DNA of 64,000 nucleotides from Euphorbia lathyris (GCF_963576675.1 NC_088917.1:17326001-17390000); one strand, 5' to 3'. Positions 21,391 to 33,871 are shown, counted from the stretch's first letter. Notes: generated by a model from the sequence alone, not told the origin. Numbers and translations are program-made.

Positions 21391-22519
21391 GATCTATGAA
21401 CTATTTGAAGTTAATATAATAATTGATAAATATGTAATCTGTTTTTTTTTCCAATTTTGAATTTTTGATAATATTGATATAGGAGAGTCAAGTATATCGT
21501 ATATAATTTATAATATTTTCACTTTTTATATAATGATTACAAATAAAAATACAACACACCCCCTCTTTTCTCCTCAACTTGAGGTACTTGGTTTAGCTAA
21601 CTAATTATTTTCAACAACTGGAATCCTATAAAATTACTGCTATTCAAAAGTTAGAGGAACATTTTAAAATTAAACTAATTGTGAAATTGGTGGTCAGACT
21701 TGCCATTATATGCGTCATCTAAGTTTTTCGAGATGAATTATATTACTATGTAGCAAGACACTTAGTTACTAACATTTACGGTAATCTTAACAACAAGTTT
21801 GCTAATTATTAATTAATAATAGATTATATAACTTCGCTATTATATAGTCAGTATATAGTTATTATTTGTTTTAAGTAATATATTTTTCCCACCATTAGCA
21901 TGAAAATTAATATTTGGAAACGCGTGTGCATCTATTAGCTGTCAAGATTTTTGGACATGCAAATAATTAAGTGGTTTGCTATATTATCATTAAACTCCTA
22001 CCGAAAGACTTAGATGACGCATACAAAACAATAGTCAAGAATATGGAGATTATAAATAAGAGGATCTTCAAAAAAAATTCATGGTTGTTTTCCTGTGTAT
22101 TAGACAACATGTTGCCAAAATGTCTTGGTTCCCTATAGTGAGAGTGGCTTGGCAAAAACTTATAATTCTACTTTTGCTTAGGGTTCACGCCCTTAGGTAC
22201 GAAATATTCCTCGACAGTTGTTAAATTTTAAACGAGATTGAGACTTCATTATTATTTGTATGCAAAAGGCTAAAGCATTACTTTTACACTTGATGCAGCT
22301 TCTCAGATCTATCATATATTAGTCTTCATCTCTTTTTTCATTTTTGTCTCTTCTCCCCCATTCTGCTGATGAAACAAAGCTTTTCAATTTAGTGTGTCAC
22401 CTATCTCCCTCTCATCCACCTTTATTATAATTTGGAGACATGTGATCCCGAAGCTATAAATGTCAAATTTTCGAGTCATACCTCTGATATTTTCAACCTT
22501 CCCTACTGTAATAACTTTA

Positions 22520-22740
22520 TCTTATCTTACTCATCAAGCAATACATTCTTCAACTTTAGATCATAATAAATCAATCCCTTCTTATGGATGTGTTAAATTG
22601 CTTCAACTACTTGCTTTATCACATTAATCATGTTCGTACATTGGAATCCTATAAAATTTGTGTTATTAAATAATTTGTTTTACATTTCAAATTAAACCAT
22701 TGTTGAATTTGACTTACCATTATATGCGTCACTTAAATCT
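22520..22740 (-). pseudogene. protein-kinase fragment, minus strand, next to the palindrome centre
   Basis: The complement shows LIYYDLK-type catalytic loop (near 22590), the CVLKQVxQAI-type helix start and a truncated exon A. It is the mirror of 23440-23700. Confidence 0.6.
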
Positions 22741-22952
22741 TTTGAAAATGACTTACCATTATATTGGAAAAAGGGGAACCCAAATATCAGCCACAACATT
22801 TAATTTGAAGATTTTTAGTTACAAAGTCAAAACAGATGAAAATGAAAATGATGAAAAACAAACATTAGATATCTAGTCTAAATTTTTTTATAAGATCTTG
22901 TCCTAACTTAAAATGAATTCGTATAATTTTAGTCTTATATGCATGCATCCAT

Positions 22953-23700
22953 TTGGGTTCAGTTTATCTATTTTTTCTTAAATATTTTTTCAACTGCAGA
23001 AAAATGTCAAAACAATTCACCATTGACCAAATCAAAGAGTTCACAAATGGTCTTCAAGACATCTTTGTAAGAGAGAGTTTTAGAAAGCTGTGCAGAGGAG
23101 TCATTAAGGTCAAACTAGTGGCCAGTAAAGAATTCATGAATGCAATAAAAGGAGACTATGAGGTTTGGCTATTATTAACTAATACTAATAGATTATATAA
23201 CTCTACTATTAAATATCAAGTATATAGTTATTATTTGTTATAAATAGGAAGTAACTTAATTTTTATTTTTTTTATGAGGTTTGTCTATTATTAACTAATA
23301 CTAATAGATTATATAACTCTACTATTAAATATCAAGTATATAGTTATTATTTGTTATAAATAGAAAGTAACATAATTTTCATTTTTTTTTACTATTAACG
23401 TGAAAAGCAATATTTGAAAGTGATAAAGTGTGTTATTACATAGTTATGGAACTCCTTTCAAAAGCCTTAAATGACGCATATAATGGGAAGTCAAATTCAC
23501 CAATGGTTTAATTTGAAATGTAAAATAAACTGTTTAATAACACAAATTTTATAGGATTCCAATGTATGAAGACGATTAATGTGATAAAGCAAGTAGTTGA
23601 AGCAATTCAACATATCCATAAGAAGAGATTGATTTATTATGATCTAAAGCCGGAGAATGTATTGCTTGATGAGGAAGATAAGATAAAGTTATACCGGTAG
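22953..23700 (+). pseudogene. most complete kinase copy, at the centre of the palindrome
   Basis: After a possible 3' splice site (AACTGCAG) at 23000, an exon at 23004-23163 reads MSKQFTIDQIKEFTNGLQDI, VRESFRKLCRGVIKVKLVAS and EFMNAIKGDYE. This corresponds to the N-lobe and glycine-rich loop of a receptor-like cytosolic kinase (usual form GxGxFGxVYRG), with the glycines largely lost. Exon A (about 23400-23485), a short intron and exon B (from 23557; LIYYDLKPENVLLDEED) follow, then a break after VKLY near 23697. The ATP-binding loop, HRD and DFG are all altered, so a catalytically active product is unlikely. This single-copy N-terminal exon suggests the parent gene structure from which the array grew. 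Confidence 0.68.
23159..23390 (+). repeat. direct duplication of about 115 bp
   Basis: GAGGTTTGxCTATTATTAAC...TTGTTATAAATAG occurs at 23160-23247 and again at 23275-23365 with few changes, just downstream of the kinase N-terminal exon. Confidence 0.85.
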
Positions 23701-23958
23701 GGAAGGCTGAAAAGATCGGAGGTGTGACTCGAAAAGTTGACATTTAGCTTCGGGATCACATGTCTCCAAATTATAATGAAGGTGGATGAGGGGGAGATGG
23801 GTGATACGCTAGATTGCAAAGCTCTAGTTCATCAGTAGAATGGGGGAGAAGAGACAAAAATGAGAAAGAGAGGAAGACTAACATATATGTTAAGTGTAAA
23901 AGTAATGTTTTAGCTTTTTTCATATAAATGATAATAGACTCTCAATCGCGTTCAAGAT

Positions 23959-24673
23959 TGATAACTTGTGAAAAAATTCTTGATCGGAGCACTTTCTTGT
24001 GAGGCACCATTGGGATCGACTGGAGACACTCTGATGCCTAAGTTAGTAATATTCTTAAGAGAATAATCTGTAATCACAAAATAGGGTTAGAATAATGTGT
24101 GTGTACCTTTGATCCCAGGAAGCTGGGGTATTTATATGCAATTTTGTAACAATCGCATTAATCCTCTTTATTATCCTTGAACGTGGGTTTTGATGTTACT
24201 TTAGTTATATTCGATGGGTTCAGTATTAATGGAGTTGTTAGTATCATCAATGTCGGAGGTTTCTTCTTGATAACGGTTTAGAAACCCCTGGATAGATCCG
24301 TCTCAAGAAACTTCCGCATGTTCACATGGCGGATACTAATCTCTTTATTAATGGCTATTAATTGCCATTTAATTGTATTTATTCCCCTTTATGGATGGTT
24401 ATAAGTGCACCTTTTGGTATTCTTAGAACCATCGAGGCGTATGTATGCTCTCATTAAGAACTATGGCGGGTCTCCATTACTCACTCTCATCGGGCGTATC
24501 TTGCTATGACGTGTCTCGTCATGGTCCACACGGTATGGCATAATGCTAGAGACTCCTTTCTTTTTCTTCATTATTTACATATTCACCCCATCATTAATCC
24601 TGCATTAATTATCATTAATGTCATATTAATTTTCCCTTTATTCCTTATTCTAGAATAATTTGGGTTGTTATCA
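23959..24673 (-). mobile_element. solo LTR (715 bp) with 5-bp target duplication
   Basis: Ends TGATAAC...GTTATCA with AAGAT on both sides (23954-23958 and 24674-24678). The minus strand has a TATA-like TATAAATACC near 24137-24128, suggesting minus orientation. It interrupts the palindrome: the left arm is continuous at the matching point (22224). Confidence 0.82.
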
Positions 24674-25439
24674 AAGATTTAGCAACTGTCGAGGAATATT
24701 TTGTACCTGAGGACGTGAACCCTGAGCAAAAGTAGAATGGAGTTTTTGCCAAGCCACTCTCACCATAGAGAACCAACACATTATGGAAGCATGTTGTCTA
24801 CTAAATAGGAAAATAACCATGAATTTTTTTAAAGATCCTCTTATTTATCATCTGCATATTCTTGACTATTGGTTTGTATGCGTCATCGAAGTCTTTCGGT
24901 AGGAGTTTCATGACAATGTAGCAAGACATTTAATTACTTGCATGTCCAAAAATTTTGACAGTTGATAGATGCACATGCCTTTCCAAATTTTGATTTTCAC
25001 GCTAATAGTGGGAAAAATATGTCATTTGGAACAAATAATAAATATACTTAATATTTAATAGCGAAGTTATATAATCTATTATTAATTAATAATTACCAAA
25101 CTTGTTGTTAAGATTACTGGAAATGTTAGGAATTAAGTGTCATTCTACATAGTAATATAACTCCTCCCGAAAAACTTAGATGATGCATATAATGGCAAGT
25201 CTAGTCACCAAATTCACAATTAGTTTAATTTGAAATGTTCCCCCAACTTTGAATAACAGTAATTTTTATAAGAGTCTAGTTGGTGAAAATAATTAGTTAG
25301 CTAAATCAAGTACCTCAAGTTTGGGAAAAAGATAGGGTGTGTTATCTTTTTATTTGTCATCGTTATATAAAAAAGTGGAAAAACGATATACTTGACTTAA
25401 CTCCAAATAGTTTATAGATCTTACACTTATTTTATCTCA

Positions 25440-25760
25440 TCTTCCCCCTTAAGCAGTATATGTTTTAGCTTTAGATCATAATATATCAACCTTTTCTTAT
25501 GCATGTGTTGCATTGATTGAACTAATTTCTTTAGCACACAAATCGTTTTCGACCGTTCGAATCCTATAAAATTTTTGTTATTTAGAAGTTGGTGGTATAT
25601 TTCAAATTAAACAAATTGTGAATTTGGTGGGCTTGTATGCCTCATTTAATTGTTTTAGTAGGAGTTCAATAACTATATATTATACTTCATTACATGTTTG
25701 TCTAATAATCTTGACAACAAGTGGATGCGTATGGGTTTCCCAATATACTTAATATTTAAT
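25440..25760 (-). pseudogene. protein-kinase fragment, mirror of unit 5
   Basis: The complement has the LIYYDLKPK-type loop near 25480, an intron with AATTTTATAG at its 3' end and exon A to about 25740. Stops are present. Confidence 0.6.
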
Positions 25761-26130
25761 ATTGGACTTATATAATCTATTATTAATTAATAAAAACCAA
25801 ATTTATTGTCAAGAGTATTCAACATGCTAGTAATAAATGACATTGTTATATAGTCATGAAACCCCTCCTAAAAAACTTAGATGACACATATAATGGTAAG
25901 TCAGGTCACCAAATTCACCATTAATTTAATTTAAATTGTTCCCTTAACTTTTGAATAACAATAATTTTATAGGATTCCAATAGGCAAAAATGATTAGAAT
26001 GTTAAAGAAAGTAGTTGAAGCTGATGGAAAGAAATGAAAAGTGTTGTCTTTTTATTTGTTATCACTAAATAAAAAATTGGAAGTGTTATAGATTAGATAA
26101 GATATACTTACCCTTCCTGCATCACTCTTC

Positions 26131-26460
26131 TCAAAATATTGTATTAACTCTAAATAATTTATAGATCTTATACTTAATTTCCTCTAGATAATTACCTTGT
26201 GTGATGCCGCTGATACTTTCCGTCTTTCTGACGGAATCCATATCACACAACTTTTCCTCGTCTTTCTCATCTAGCAGTACATGTTTTGGCTTTAGATCAT
26301 AATATATCAATCCCATCTTATGCATGTGATGGTTGTTTGAGCTACTTATTTTAGCATACAAATTGTTTTCACTCGTTGGAATCCTATAAGCTTCTTGTTA
26401 TTTAAAAGTTAGTGGTACATTTCAAATTAAACTAGACACTCGATTACTTGCATGTTCAAT
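26131..26460 (-). pseudogene. protein-kinase fragment, mirror of unit 3
   Basis: An open stretch of 76 codons reads MHKMGLIYYDLKPKHVLLD, EEKLCDMDSVRKTESISG, ITQGNYLEEIKYKIYKLFRV. Compared with unit 3 the changes are scattered, and the altered DMD in place of DFG is shared. Confidence 0.72.
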
Positions 26461-26823
26461 AATCTTGTTAACAAGTGGATGAGTAAGCGTTTTCAAATAT
26501 TATTTTTTATGTTAATAGTCGGAAAAATATGTCATTTAGAATAAATAATAATTATATACTTCATATATAATAGCGGAGTTGTATAATCTATTATTAATTA
26601 ATAATAATCAAAGTTGTTATTAAGATTATTAGACATGCTAGTAATGAAGTGTCTTACTACATAGTCATGGAACTCCTCTCGAAAGACTTAGATGACACAT
26701 ATAATGGTAAGTGAGACTACAAAATTCACCATTTGTTTAATTGGAAATGTTCCCCCAACTTTTGAATAATAAGAATTTTATAGGATTCCAATAGACGAAA
26801 ACGATTAGTATGCTAATGCTAGT

Positions 26824-27592
26824 TAGGGGTGAGCATGGTTCGGTTCGGCTAAAAAAACCGAACCGAACCAAATAAGATTAATTTTTATAAACCGAACCAA
26901 CCATATTGTAATTCGGTTCGGTTCAAACTGAACCGAACTATTTCAATTTGGTTCGGTTTGATTCTATTCCAAACCAAATTAGAGATAATCAAATCATGTT
27001 GTTGGATTTTTTTCATAATTCTATAATATTTAGATATTTCTGTCAATTTATATTTGTTTATAAATTATAAACTTGCAACTTTTTCTTTTCTTTTACTCTG
27101 TTCCTAAACCAATGATTTAAGTTTTTTTTTGTTTTAATAACCAAATAATATAATAGTTATAGTAGTCTAGTCTAATTCTAATATTACTCTCATTTGATAG
27201 GTATAGGCATTCATTCTATTATAACTCTATCTTCATTCACGTGGTGGGTATAACTCTATCTTTATTCTATAAGTTTTTTTTTTGTTATACTAACCAAATA
27301 ACATAATAGTTATATCAGTACTCTTATTCTAAATTCTAATAGTAATAATACTCAAATTCCTTCATCTTTCTCGACTTTCATTTTATGTGCTGTGTTATTT
27401 ATTTATTTTTAAGAATGTGTTGGGTTATTTTTAATTTCCAAATAAATAATACTCTAATTCGGTTTTTTTGGTTTATACCCGAACCGAACCAAACCAAAAA
27501 TCGAAGTTGCATAAATTAAGAACCGAACCAAACCAAATTGCAATTTGGTTCGGTTTGGTTCGGTTTTTCGGTTTTCGGTTTTGCTCACCCCT
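26824..27592. mobile_element. hAT-type non-autonomous element with TTCGG repeats
   Basis: Terminal inverted repeats TAGGGGTGAGCA and TGCTCACCCCTA, each followed inward by repeats of GGTTCGG/CCGAACC (26836-26960 and 27470-27580). No transposase is present. Palindrome homology stops and resumes at its edges; an 8-bp target duplication is not clear. Confidence 0.78.
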
Positions 27593-27986
27593 AGTAGCTC
27601 GAACTGGGAGAAATGAATAAGATGTGTTGTCTTTATATTTGTTATCACCAAATAAAAAAAGTGAAAGTGTTATAGCTAAAGTGTCTCCAACATTTGAAAA
27701 TGTTTCCAAGAATGCTTCTGATCAAATCCAAACTATGATGATAATAGTCTGATAAAAAGTTTATTACTTTTTCAGTTTTGGTCATTGAAAGTGTAAACTA
27801 TGCTAAGATTCTGTAAATCTATATCACAGTTTTTGAGGTTTGAAATCTTTTGAATTTTTTTTAAATCATAGTGTAGGTAGGGTGTCTCCTAGCATTGCTT
27901 CTGATCAAATTCAAAATATAAAAACAAAGCACATTACATTTTTATCGATTATTGTATTAACTCTAACTAGTTTATAGATATTAGAT

Positions 27987-28400
27987 TTAATTTCCTTTGA
28001 ATAATAACCCTAGGCTATGATCTTTTTCGTCTTTCGAGACGGAACCCATGTCGCATAACTTTACCTCATCCTCCTCATCGATGAGTATATATTTTGGCTT
28101 TAAATTATAATATATCAATTCCTTCTTATCCATGTGTTGCATTGCTTGAGCTACTTGCTTTAACACACAAATCGTTTTCGTCCATTGTAATCCTATAAAA
28201 TTCTTGTTATTTAAAAGTTGGTGGTATATTTTAAATAAAACAATCGTGGATTTTGTGGATTTGTATCCGACATCTAAGTCTTTCGTTATGAGTTTCACGA
28301 CTATGTAGCAAGACACTTAATTTCTTACATGTCCAATAATTTTGACAACAAGTGGATGTGCAAGCGTTTCAAATATTGCTTTTCATTCTAATTGTAGGAA
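27987..28400 (-). pseudogene. protein-kinase fragment, mirror of unit 1
   Basis: An open stretch of 109 codons (28316-27987) reads SCYIVVKLITKDLDVGYK through the unspliced intron to LIYYNLKPKYILIDEED and VKLCDMGSVSKDEKDHS, the same span as unit 1. Both copies are open across the intron position, which may be chance. Confidence 0.73.
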
Positions 28401-28479
28401 AAATATGTTTTTTAAAATTAATAGTATTTATATAATCTATTATTAATTAATGATAACTAAATTTGTTGTCAAGATTATT

Positions 28480-28743
28480 GACATGCTAGTCATTAAGTGT
28501 CTTACTATGTACTTATGAAACTCCTTCTAAAAAAATATAGATGTCACATATAATGGTAAGTCAGACCACCAAATTCACCATTGGTTTAATTTGAAATGTT
28601 TTCCCAACTTTTGAATAGCAAGAATTTTGTAGGATTCAAATGTACGAAAATGATTAATATGTTAAAGCAAGTAGCTCAAGCTAGGGGAAAGGAAGGGGGT
28701 GTATTGTCTCTTTATTTTCCTTCACTAAATAAAAAGGTGGAAG
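28480..28743 (+). pseudogene. protein-kinase half-unit interrupted by copia
   Basis: Exon A remnant, intron ending TTTTGTAGG near 28631, then MLKQVAQA. It turns into the antisense 3' spacer (near 28680-28743) at an inversion junction and is cut at 28743 by the copia LTR. Confidence 0.62.
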
Positions 28744-28943
28744 TGTTAGTGTACATCCGTATTTTAGAGTTCTACTCTAATTACTCTTCTCTATCATTAT
28801 CTGTTTTACCTCCTATCTAGGGTTCAGATCATATAGAATCAATGTAGGACTTTAAGTCTCTAATGTATAAATATAGGCCTACTGTAAACCTAATCAATTC
28901 AATAAAATATACTTTACCCAAATCACACATATTAGATTATACA
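28744..28943 (+). repeat. 5' LTR of the second copia element
   Basis: TGTTAGTGTACATCC...GATTATACA. It contains TATAAATATAGG at 28867-28878, a likely promoter TATA, and AATAAAATATA near 28902 as a possible polyadenylation signal. Confidence 0.9.
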
Positions 28944-28957
28944 TGGTATCAGAGACC
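28944..28957 (+). other. primer binding site, tRNA-Met type
   Basis: TGGTATCAGAGACC directly after the LTR. Confidence 0.88.
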
Positions 28958-29804
28958 TAACCTCCTTTTTTCACTCTTCCATATTGCAACTTTTGGCCTA
29001 TCTATGTCCCTTTTTCAATTCACTCTTTCGAAGTGCTTCATTGCTCTCCATCAATTCCACTTTCCTTCCTTGGTCCACTTTCTACATCTCCTTTTCTATT
29101 TTATTTTCTATTAATTTTTCTCCCGATCATCATTAAACAAAATTTATTTCTCAGTCCCTACAACATCCAAATATTTCCATTTCATTCCCCTTTTCCATCA
29201 AAACTCATGGTTAAACCAATTTTGGGATACAACTCCCCCTATGCAGCGGCTGTAACTATATCCACTGACCTACGGCTGATAGGGCTGTCTCAGCTTCTCA
29301 AGAAAACATCGACTCTAACTTCAACGCCTCTGCATATACTATGATGACCGGCCCTCCATCCCCTACCCACGCTGTCATGCCGCCACTTATACGCTCCCAG
29401 GCACCTATTCCATCTATACACCCGTCTTTGAACAACTCCTCTATTGTACCCTCTGATACGAACCCCACTGCTTCTATCTATGTCTTTCACAATTCCGCAA
29501 CATCACCCTATCTGTCTTCCATATGAAATTCCAACTTTGCTCCAACCTCTGTGTCGGCTGGATGGACTCCATCACAACTGCCTATCCTTGAGTTTCGCCC
29601 AACCCTCGGTGCTTCTATTGATCCTTTCACTCGTCCTATAATGCGGCCTCTTATTCTCTCCATTGATACCTATTATCTGATTCGCTATCCCAACACACAG
29701 CCTCGAGCCAATTTTTTATCCCTCCCAAAGCTCAATTTACTGATGCTCTACCCAATCCATATCATGTTCAATCGGCATCTACGCATATTCCCCAATTTTC
29801 TATC
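28958..29804 (+). other. copia leader and degraded start of gag
   Basis: Pyrimidine-rich leader followed by Pro/Ser/Thr-rich, low-complexity coding remnants in shifting frames (29217-29804). The gag start cannot be fixed. Confidence 0.5.
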
Positions 29805-31682
29805 AAACTAAGCCCTACAAATTACCGCCTTTGGAAAACTTATGTCATTGCAACTCTCCAGGCCATTGCTTAGACACCACTCCTCCGCTTGCCAAATTCA
29901 TTCCTAGGACTGTTAGAATAGATTATGACAATACTGACAATTTTGTTTTTAATCCATCATATTATTAGTGGGAATAGAGGGATCATCTCACTCGTCCAAC
30001 CATACTCATATCATTATCTGAAGATGTAGTTCCGACAGTTACAAACTTAGAAACTGCTCGTTCTGTGTGGTTTACACTTGAATGGACCTATGGAACTGTT
30101 TATGAAAACCGAAGGGTCCAACTCACTATTGAACTCAATGATTTAAAGAAGAATTTTCTCTCTATGGCAGTCTATCTTCAGAAAATTAAAATGATTGATG
30201 ATGACTAGCAACTGCAGGAACACCTGCTAGGATCACCCAGATCATTGCCACCATGTTCAAGAATCTTAGAACTGAATATCATGGAGTACTCACTGCCCTA
30301 AATGTCCGTCGTGCCTCTCCAGTTGAATGGTCTGAACTCTATGATGAACTTGTTCAAAATGAATTACTACTCCGAAGTGCTGATCTTGTTCCTATGGAAA
30401 ACATAACAACTAAAGCTGAGGCAGACACATTTACAAATTTGAAAGGCAAAAAGAAATGAGGTAGTTGTTATCTGTGTGGTGATACTCATCACTAGGCTGA
30501 CAGATGTCAATCAAAACGCCAATTTCAAGGCTCCAGCTCCCAGTCCCATGGTCATACTCGTCCTTCCTCTAATTGGTGACACCCATATCAACCTGTCCGT
30601 CCCTAAGCACACATGACATGGAGTCAAGAACCTTCTGATCACTCCGTTTATGAGTTTGATTACACTGATCAATCGTGGTATCCTGATACTGGAGCAACTT
30701 ATCATATGCCAAATTCTGCACAACACATGAACCAGATTGTTCCTTATCGGGGTGTTGACAACATACAGTTTGGTAATGGTCAAGGTTTGCCAATTTCTCA
30801 CTTAGACACATATACTATTCATAAATTTAAACTTAATGATATTTTGTTGGTTCCAAAGCTTACTAAGTCTCTCCTTTCTGTCCAAAAATTTACTCGTGAT
30901 AACTCATGTTTCTTTGAATTTTGGCCATCTCATTTTTTGATTAAGGATCAGGTCACCAAGGAAATCCTCTTGTAAGGCCCGAGTAAAGATGGATTGTACA
31001 CCCTTCCCAGTATATTAAAGCATGCATTGGTAGGAGAGAAGACTTCACATTCCCAGTGGCATGCTCGTCTTGGTCATTATCACTCTCGTACTGTCAATCA
31101 GGTCATTAGTCAGCATAACCTTCCTTCTTCCAAAACTACTTCTGTGTGCTGTTCTTGCCCTCAGGGCAAACTATCAAAATTTAATTGACCTTCTATTATT
31201 TGAAAGAGTACTTATATGTTTGAATCTTTGCATTCTGATGTTTGGGACCCTGCCCCTATTAATTCAATTTTAGGACACCGTTATTTTGTTTTGTTTATTG
31301 ATGAATTTTCTAGGTTCAGTTGGATATTTTTTTATTAAAAATAAGAGTGATGTTGCTGTTATATTTCATCAATTTTATGCTTTGATTGTGTGTCAATATG
31401 CCGCTAAAGTTAAAAAAAAATTACTCTGATTTTGGAGGAGAATTCCAAAAATTGCGACCCTTTCTTGCTCAACACGGTATCATTCATAAACTTGCATGTC
31501 CACACAATCATCAACAAAATGGCATTTCTGAAAGCAAAATACTACATATTGTTGACACCAGTGTTACACTTCTAGCACATGCGTCCATCCCTTTGCAATA
31601 TTGGAATTATTATGAGTCAAAATGTTCGGTTAATCAACTATCTACCTACCCGTGTTCTTCAGTCTGCCTCACCTTATTTTAA
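29805..31682 (+). pseudogene. copia gag, protease and integrase N-part, broken
   Basis: Gag: FSIKLSPTNYRLWKTYVIA near 29800-29850, then RRVQLTIELNDLKKNFLSM near 30110-30160, and a zinc knuckle remnant CYLCGDTHH near 30465. Protease: SWYPDTGATYHM near 30680, active-site Asp kept. GAG-pre-integrase: SQWHARLGHYHSRTVNQVI and CCSCPQGK near 31050-31170. Integrase core: SLHSDVWDP near 31225 and LFIDEFSRFS near 31295, with the E of the triad in FGGEFQKLRPFLAQHGIIH near 31430. Several stops and frameshifts lie in between. It is cut by a solo LTR at 31720. Confidence 0.87.
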
Positions 31683-31719
31683 GGCTTTTAAAAAAGAACC
31701 AAATTTCACTCAATTACAT

Positions 31720-32658
31720 TGTTGAGCGAGTTCCGCAAGTGCACGGTTTCGCTTGTAGTAATAAAAAGATATCGATCCCACAGAGAACGTTTGATAGTTT
31801 GATTAAAAATTATTGTTTTGATTAAATTCATTTTCTTGAGGTTCATAGAAAATCGTTAATGGTTTAAATGGTTTCTGATTCTAATTTTGGTTATAGTTAA
31901 GATTACAATTTATAGAAATTATGTTTAAATTAAAGTTCATTTCAAGGCTTATTTACACTAAGCGAAAACACAACTTATAACTTTGATCTGTTTATTAAGA
32001 TGTAACAATTTATCAATTAATTCAATTTAATAGGCTTTGAACTGTAATCAATCTTTCCTCTCGGCCTAAGACTGCAAACCTTAATCAAATTCGAAATCTA
32101 AACCGACTATTCAGTACTCCCACAATGATCAAATATAAATCCGAATTTGCTTAAGTGTTCAACAAAGTTTTCATGGAAAATATCAGATTTGTTTATAAAT
32201 GTTTTTATGAAAACACCAATTAAATTACTTAAGAATATTGCCTAGATCAAACTCAAAATAACAATAGTAAAGAAAGAATTGTATTGAAAAGATAATTCAT
32301 TAGTTTGATTTGAAACGTCACAAGTTAACAGAGAAAAAGAAGCTTGGATAGCATTTTAACTAATTGAGTCTTGACAATCTCGATCGCGACAGAGACTTGT
32401 AGTCTCTTCCTTGTTTGTGTGCTGAAAATCTCTGATGCGGCTTTTGAATCTCGTACGCGTCTTTCACTGAAAACTTGATTTCTTACTCGTTTTTGCTCCA
32501 TTTTAGCTCCTATTTGGATTTTTTCAAATAATTTAACACCTTGCAAAATAGTAACAAATACTAACGTAAAATCCTTCCAAAAGAATATAATCAACATATT
32601 TTTCACACGAAATTGACATAATTATGTATGTTATTTTAGGTATATTTTGGGCTTATCA
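31720..32658 (-). mobile_element. solo LTR of another Athila-type family
   Basis: On the minus strand it runs TGATAAGCCCAAAATATACC...GCACTTGCGGAACTCGCTCAACA, with GGGATCGATATC near its 3' end, a form common in Athila/Tat LTRs. Flanks are TACAT (31715-31719) and TACGT (32659-32663), four of five matching. Copia pol homology stops and resumes at these points. Confidence 0.75.
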
Positions 32659-33140
32659 TACGTGTTTTTGGTTGTGGCATTTTTCCTCTCATTCGTCCTT
32701 ACAACAAACACAAATTTGACTTTCGCTCTCGCATGTGTATTTATTTGGGTGACTCTACCAATCATAATGGTTATTTCTTCCTGGATCATGTCTCTACTCG
32801 TGTCTATATATGCAAACACGTCATGTTTCGTGAACATTTATTTCCGTTCGCTCAAATATCGGCTCCTGTGTCGCGGGAATCGTCTTCTTCTACCAATTTT
32901 CTGCTGCCCTCATTACTTGGGCCTTATACAGGTACAGACTCCAACTCTTCTCTCCAATTTTCTAACTCTGAAGCCTCACCTATTTTTCTGTCCGCCAAAT
33001 CCAATGGCCTCACACCTGTCAAAAAGATGACTCACACCTTTCCAAAACATTACACACTTGACCGTTGCATCCCAGTCCCACATACATCAAAATCCACTCC
33101 TCACATACCTAGCATCTTAGGACCACATCCAAATCTTCAT
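32659..33140 (+). pseudogene. copia integrase C-terminal part, between insertions
   Basis: After the solo LTR, one frame change is needed, then MCIYLGDSTNHNGYFFLDH, RVYICKHVMFREHLFPF: the SH3-like region of plant copia integrases. A Ser/Pro-rich linker follows up to the MULE at 33141. Confidence 0.8.
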
Positions 33141-33787
33141 GGATTAATCTCTTACTTGGGGCAGTTTTTAAAAAAAATTACTCTAATAGACCTGGTTGGG
33201 AAATATTCCCCTAGAAGGGCTATTCTCAACCATGGTCAACTTTTTTATTATTATAATACTCATTACGGCGTCATAGGTATGTTGACAGGAATCCCACAAG
33301 GGATTCCTATCAACAACTGGGCAGCGGCAAAATTATATAAATAAATTTAATAAAATTTTTTAAAACTTATATAATAAACATTTTAAAATTTATTATATTA
33401 TAAAAATAAAAATAAAATTATAACCGTATCATTAGGGTTAAATTTATATAATTTATACGTTAGGATTAAATCTGCACTTCGTTTGAAACGTTATGGTTAA
33501 ATATTTAGTGCATTACTAACGTATAAAATTGTGTAAATTTAACCCTAACATTTTAAGAGAATTGCATATTTAGCCTTAATGTATGAAATTGTATAAATTT
33601 AACCTTAACGTTTTAAGTGAAGTGTAGATTTAACCCTAACGTATTAATATTGTGCAATTTTAACCGTAACGTGTTTTCAAGCAAAATCAATTTTAACCGC
33701 ATGCTACCGAAAATTTGAAAAGACTTGTTTGACTATTATTTAGCTGCATCGGCCCTTCTAAACCAGTTTGTCGATAAATTGAAGCAG

Positions 33788-33791
<4 letters not shown>

Positions 33792-33868
<77 letters not shown>
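33792..33868. repeat. (TA)n microsatellite
   Basis: About 38 uninterrupted TA units inside the MULE. Confidence 0.97.

Positions 33869-33871
<3 letters not shown>

Larger units (their letters stand above)
19028..22780. repeat. left arm of the kinase-fragment palindrome
   Basis: Alternating plus and minus fragments of one kinase gene. Plus units: 19130-19528, 20250-20630, 21050-21390, 21900-22025. Minus units: 19930-20110, 20740-20910, 21580-21750, 22520-22740. Each minus fragment holds the 5' half of exon B, a short intron and exon A. Between units are AT-rich spacers that recur with TTAATTAATAATAGATTAT. The whole arm is mirrored at 23440-28460. Confidence 0.85.
23440..28460. repeat. right arm of the kinase-fragment palindrome
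   Basis: Mirror image of 19060-22780 once two later insertions are removed (solo LTR 23959-24673 and hAT-type element 26824-27592). Minus units: 24885-25010, 25440-25760, 26131-26460, 27987-28400. Plus half-units: 25120-25320, 25830-26020, 26630-26823. Shared landmarks include CCTCGACAGTTG (22212) with CAACTGTCGAGG (24683). Confidence 0.83.

Noticed and set aside
23637..23819. Minus-strand open frame near the palindrome centre
   Set aside because: It is the reverse of a kinase unit; the coding sense is plus.
32325..32606. Minus-strand open frame of 93 codons
   Set aside because: Lies inside the Athila-type solo LTR; no domain seen.
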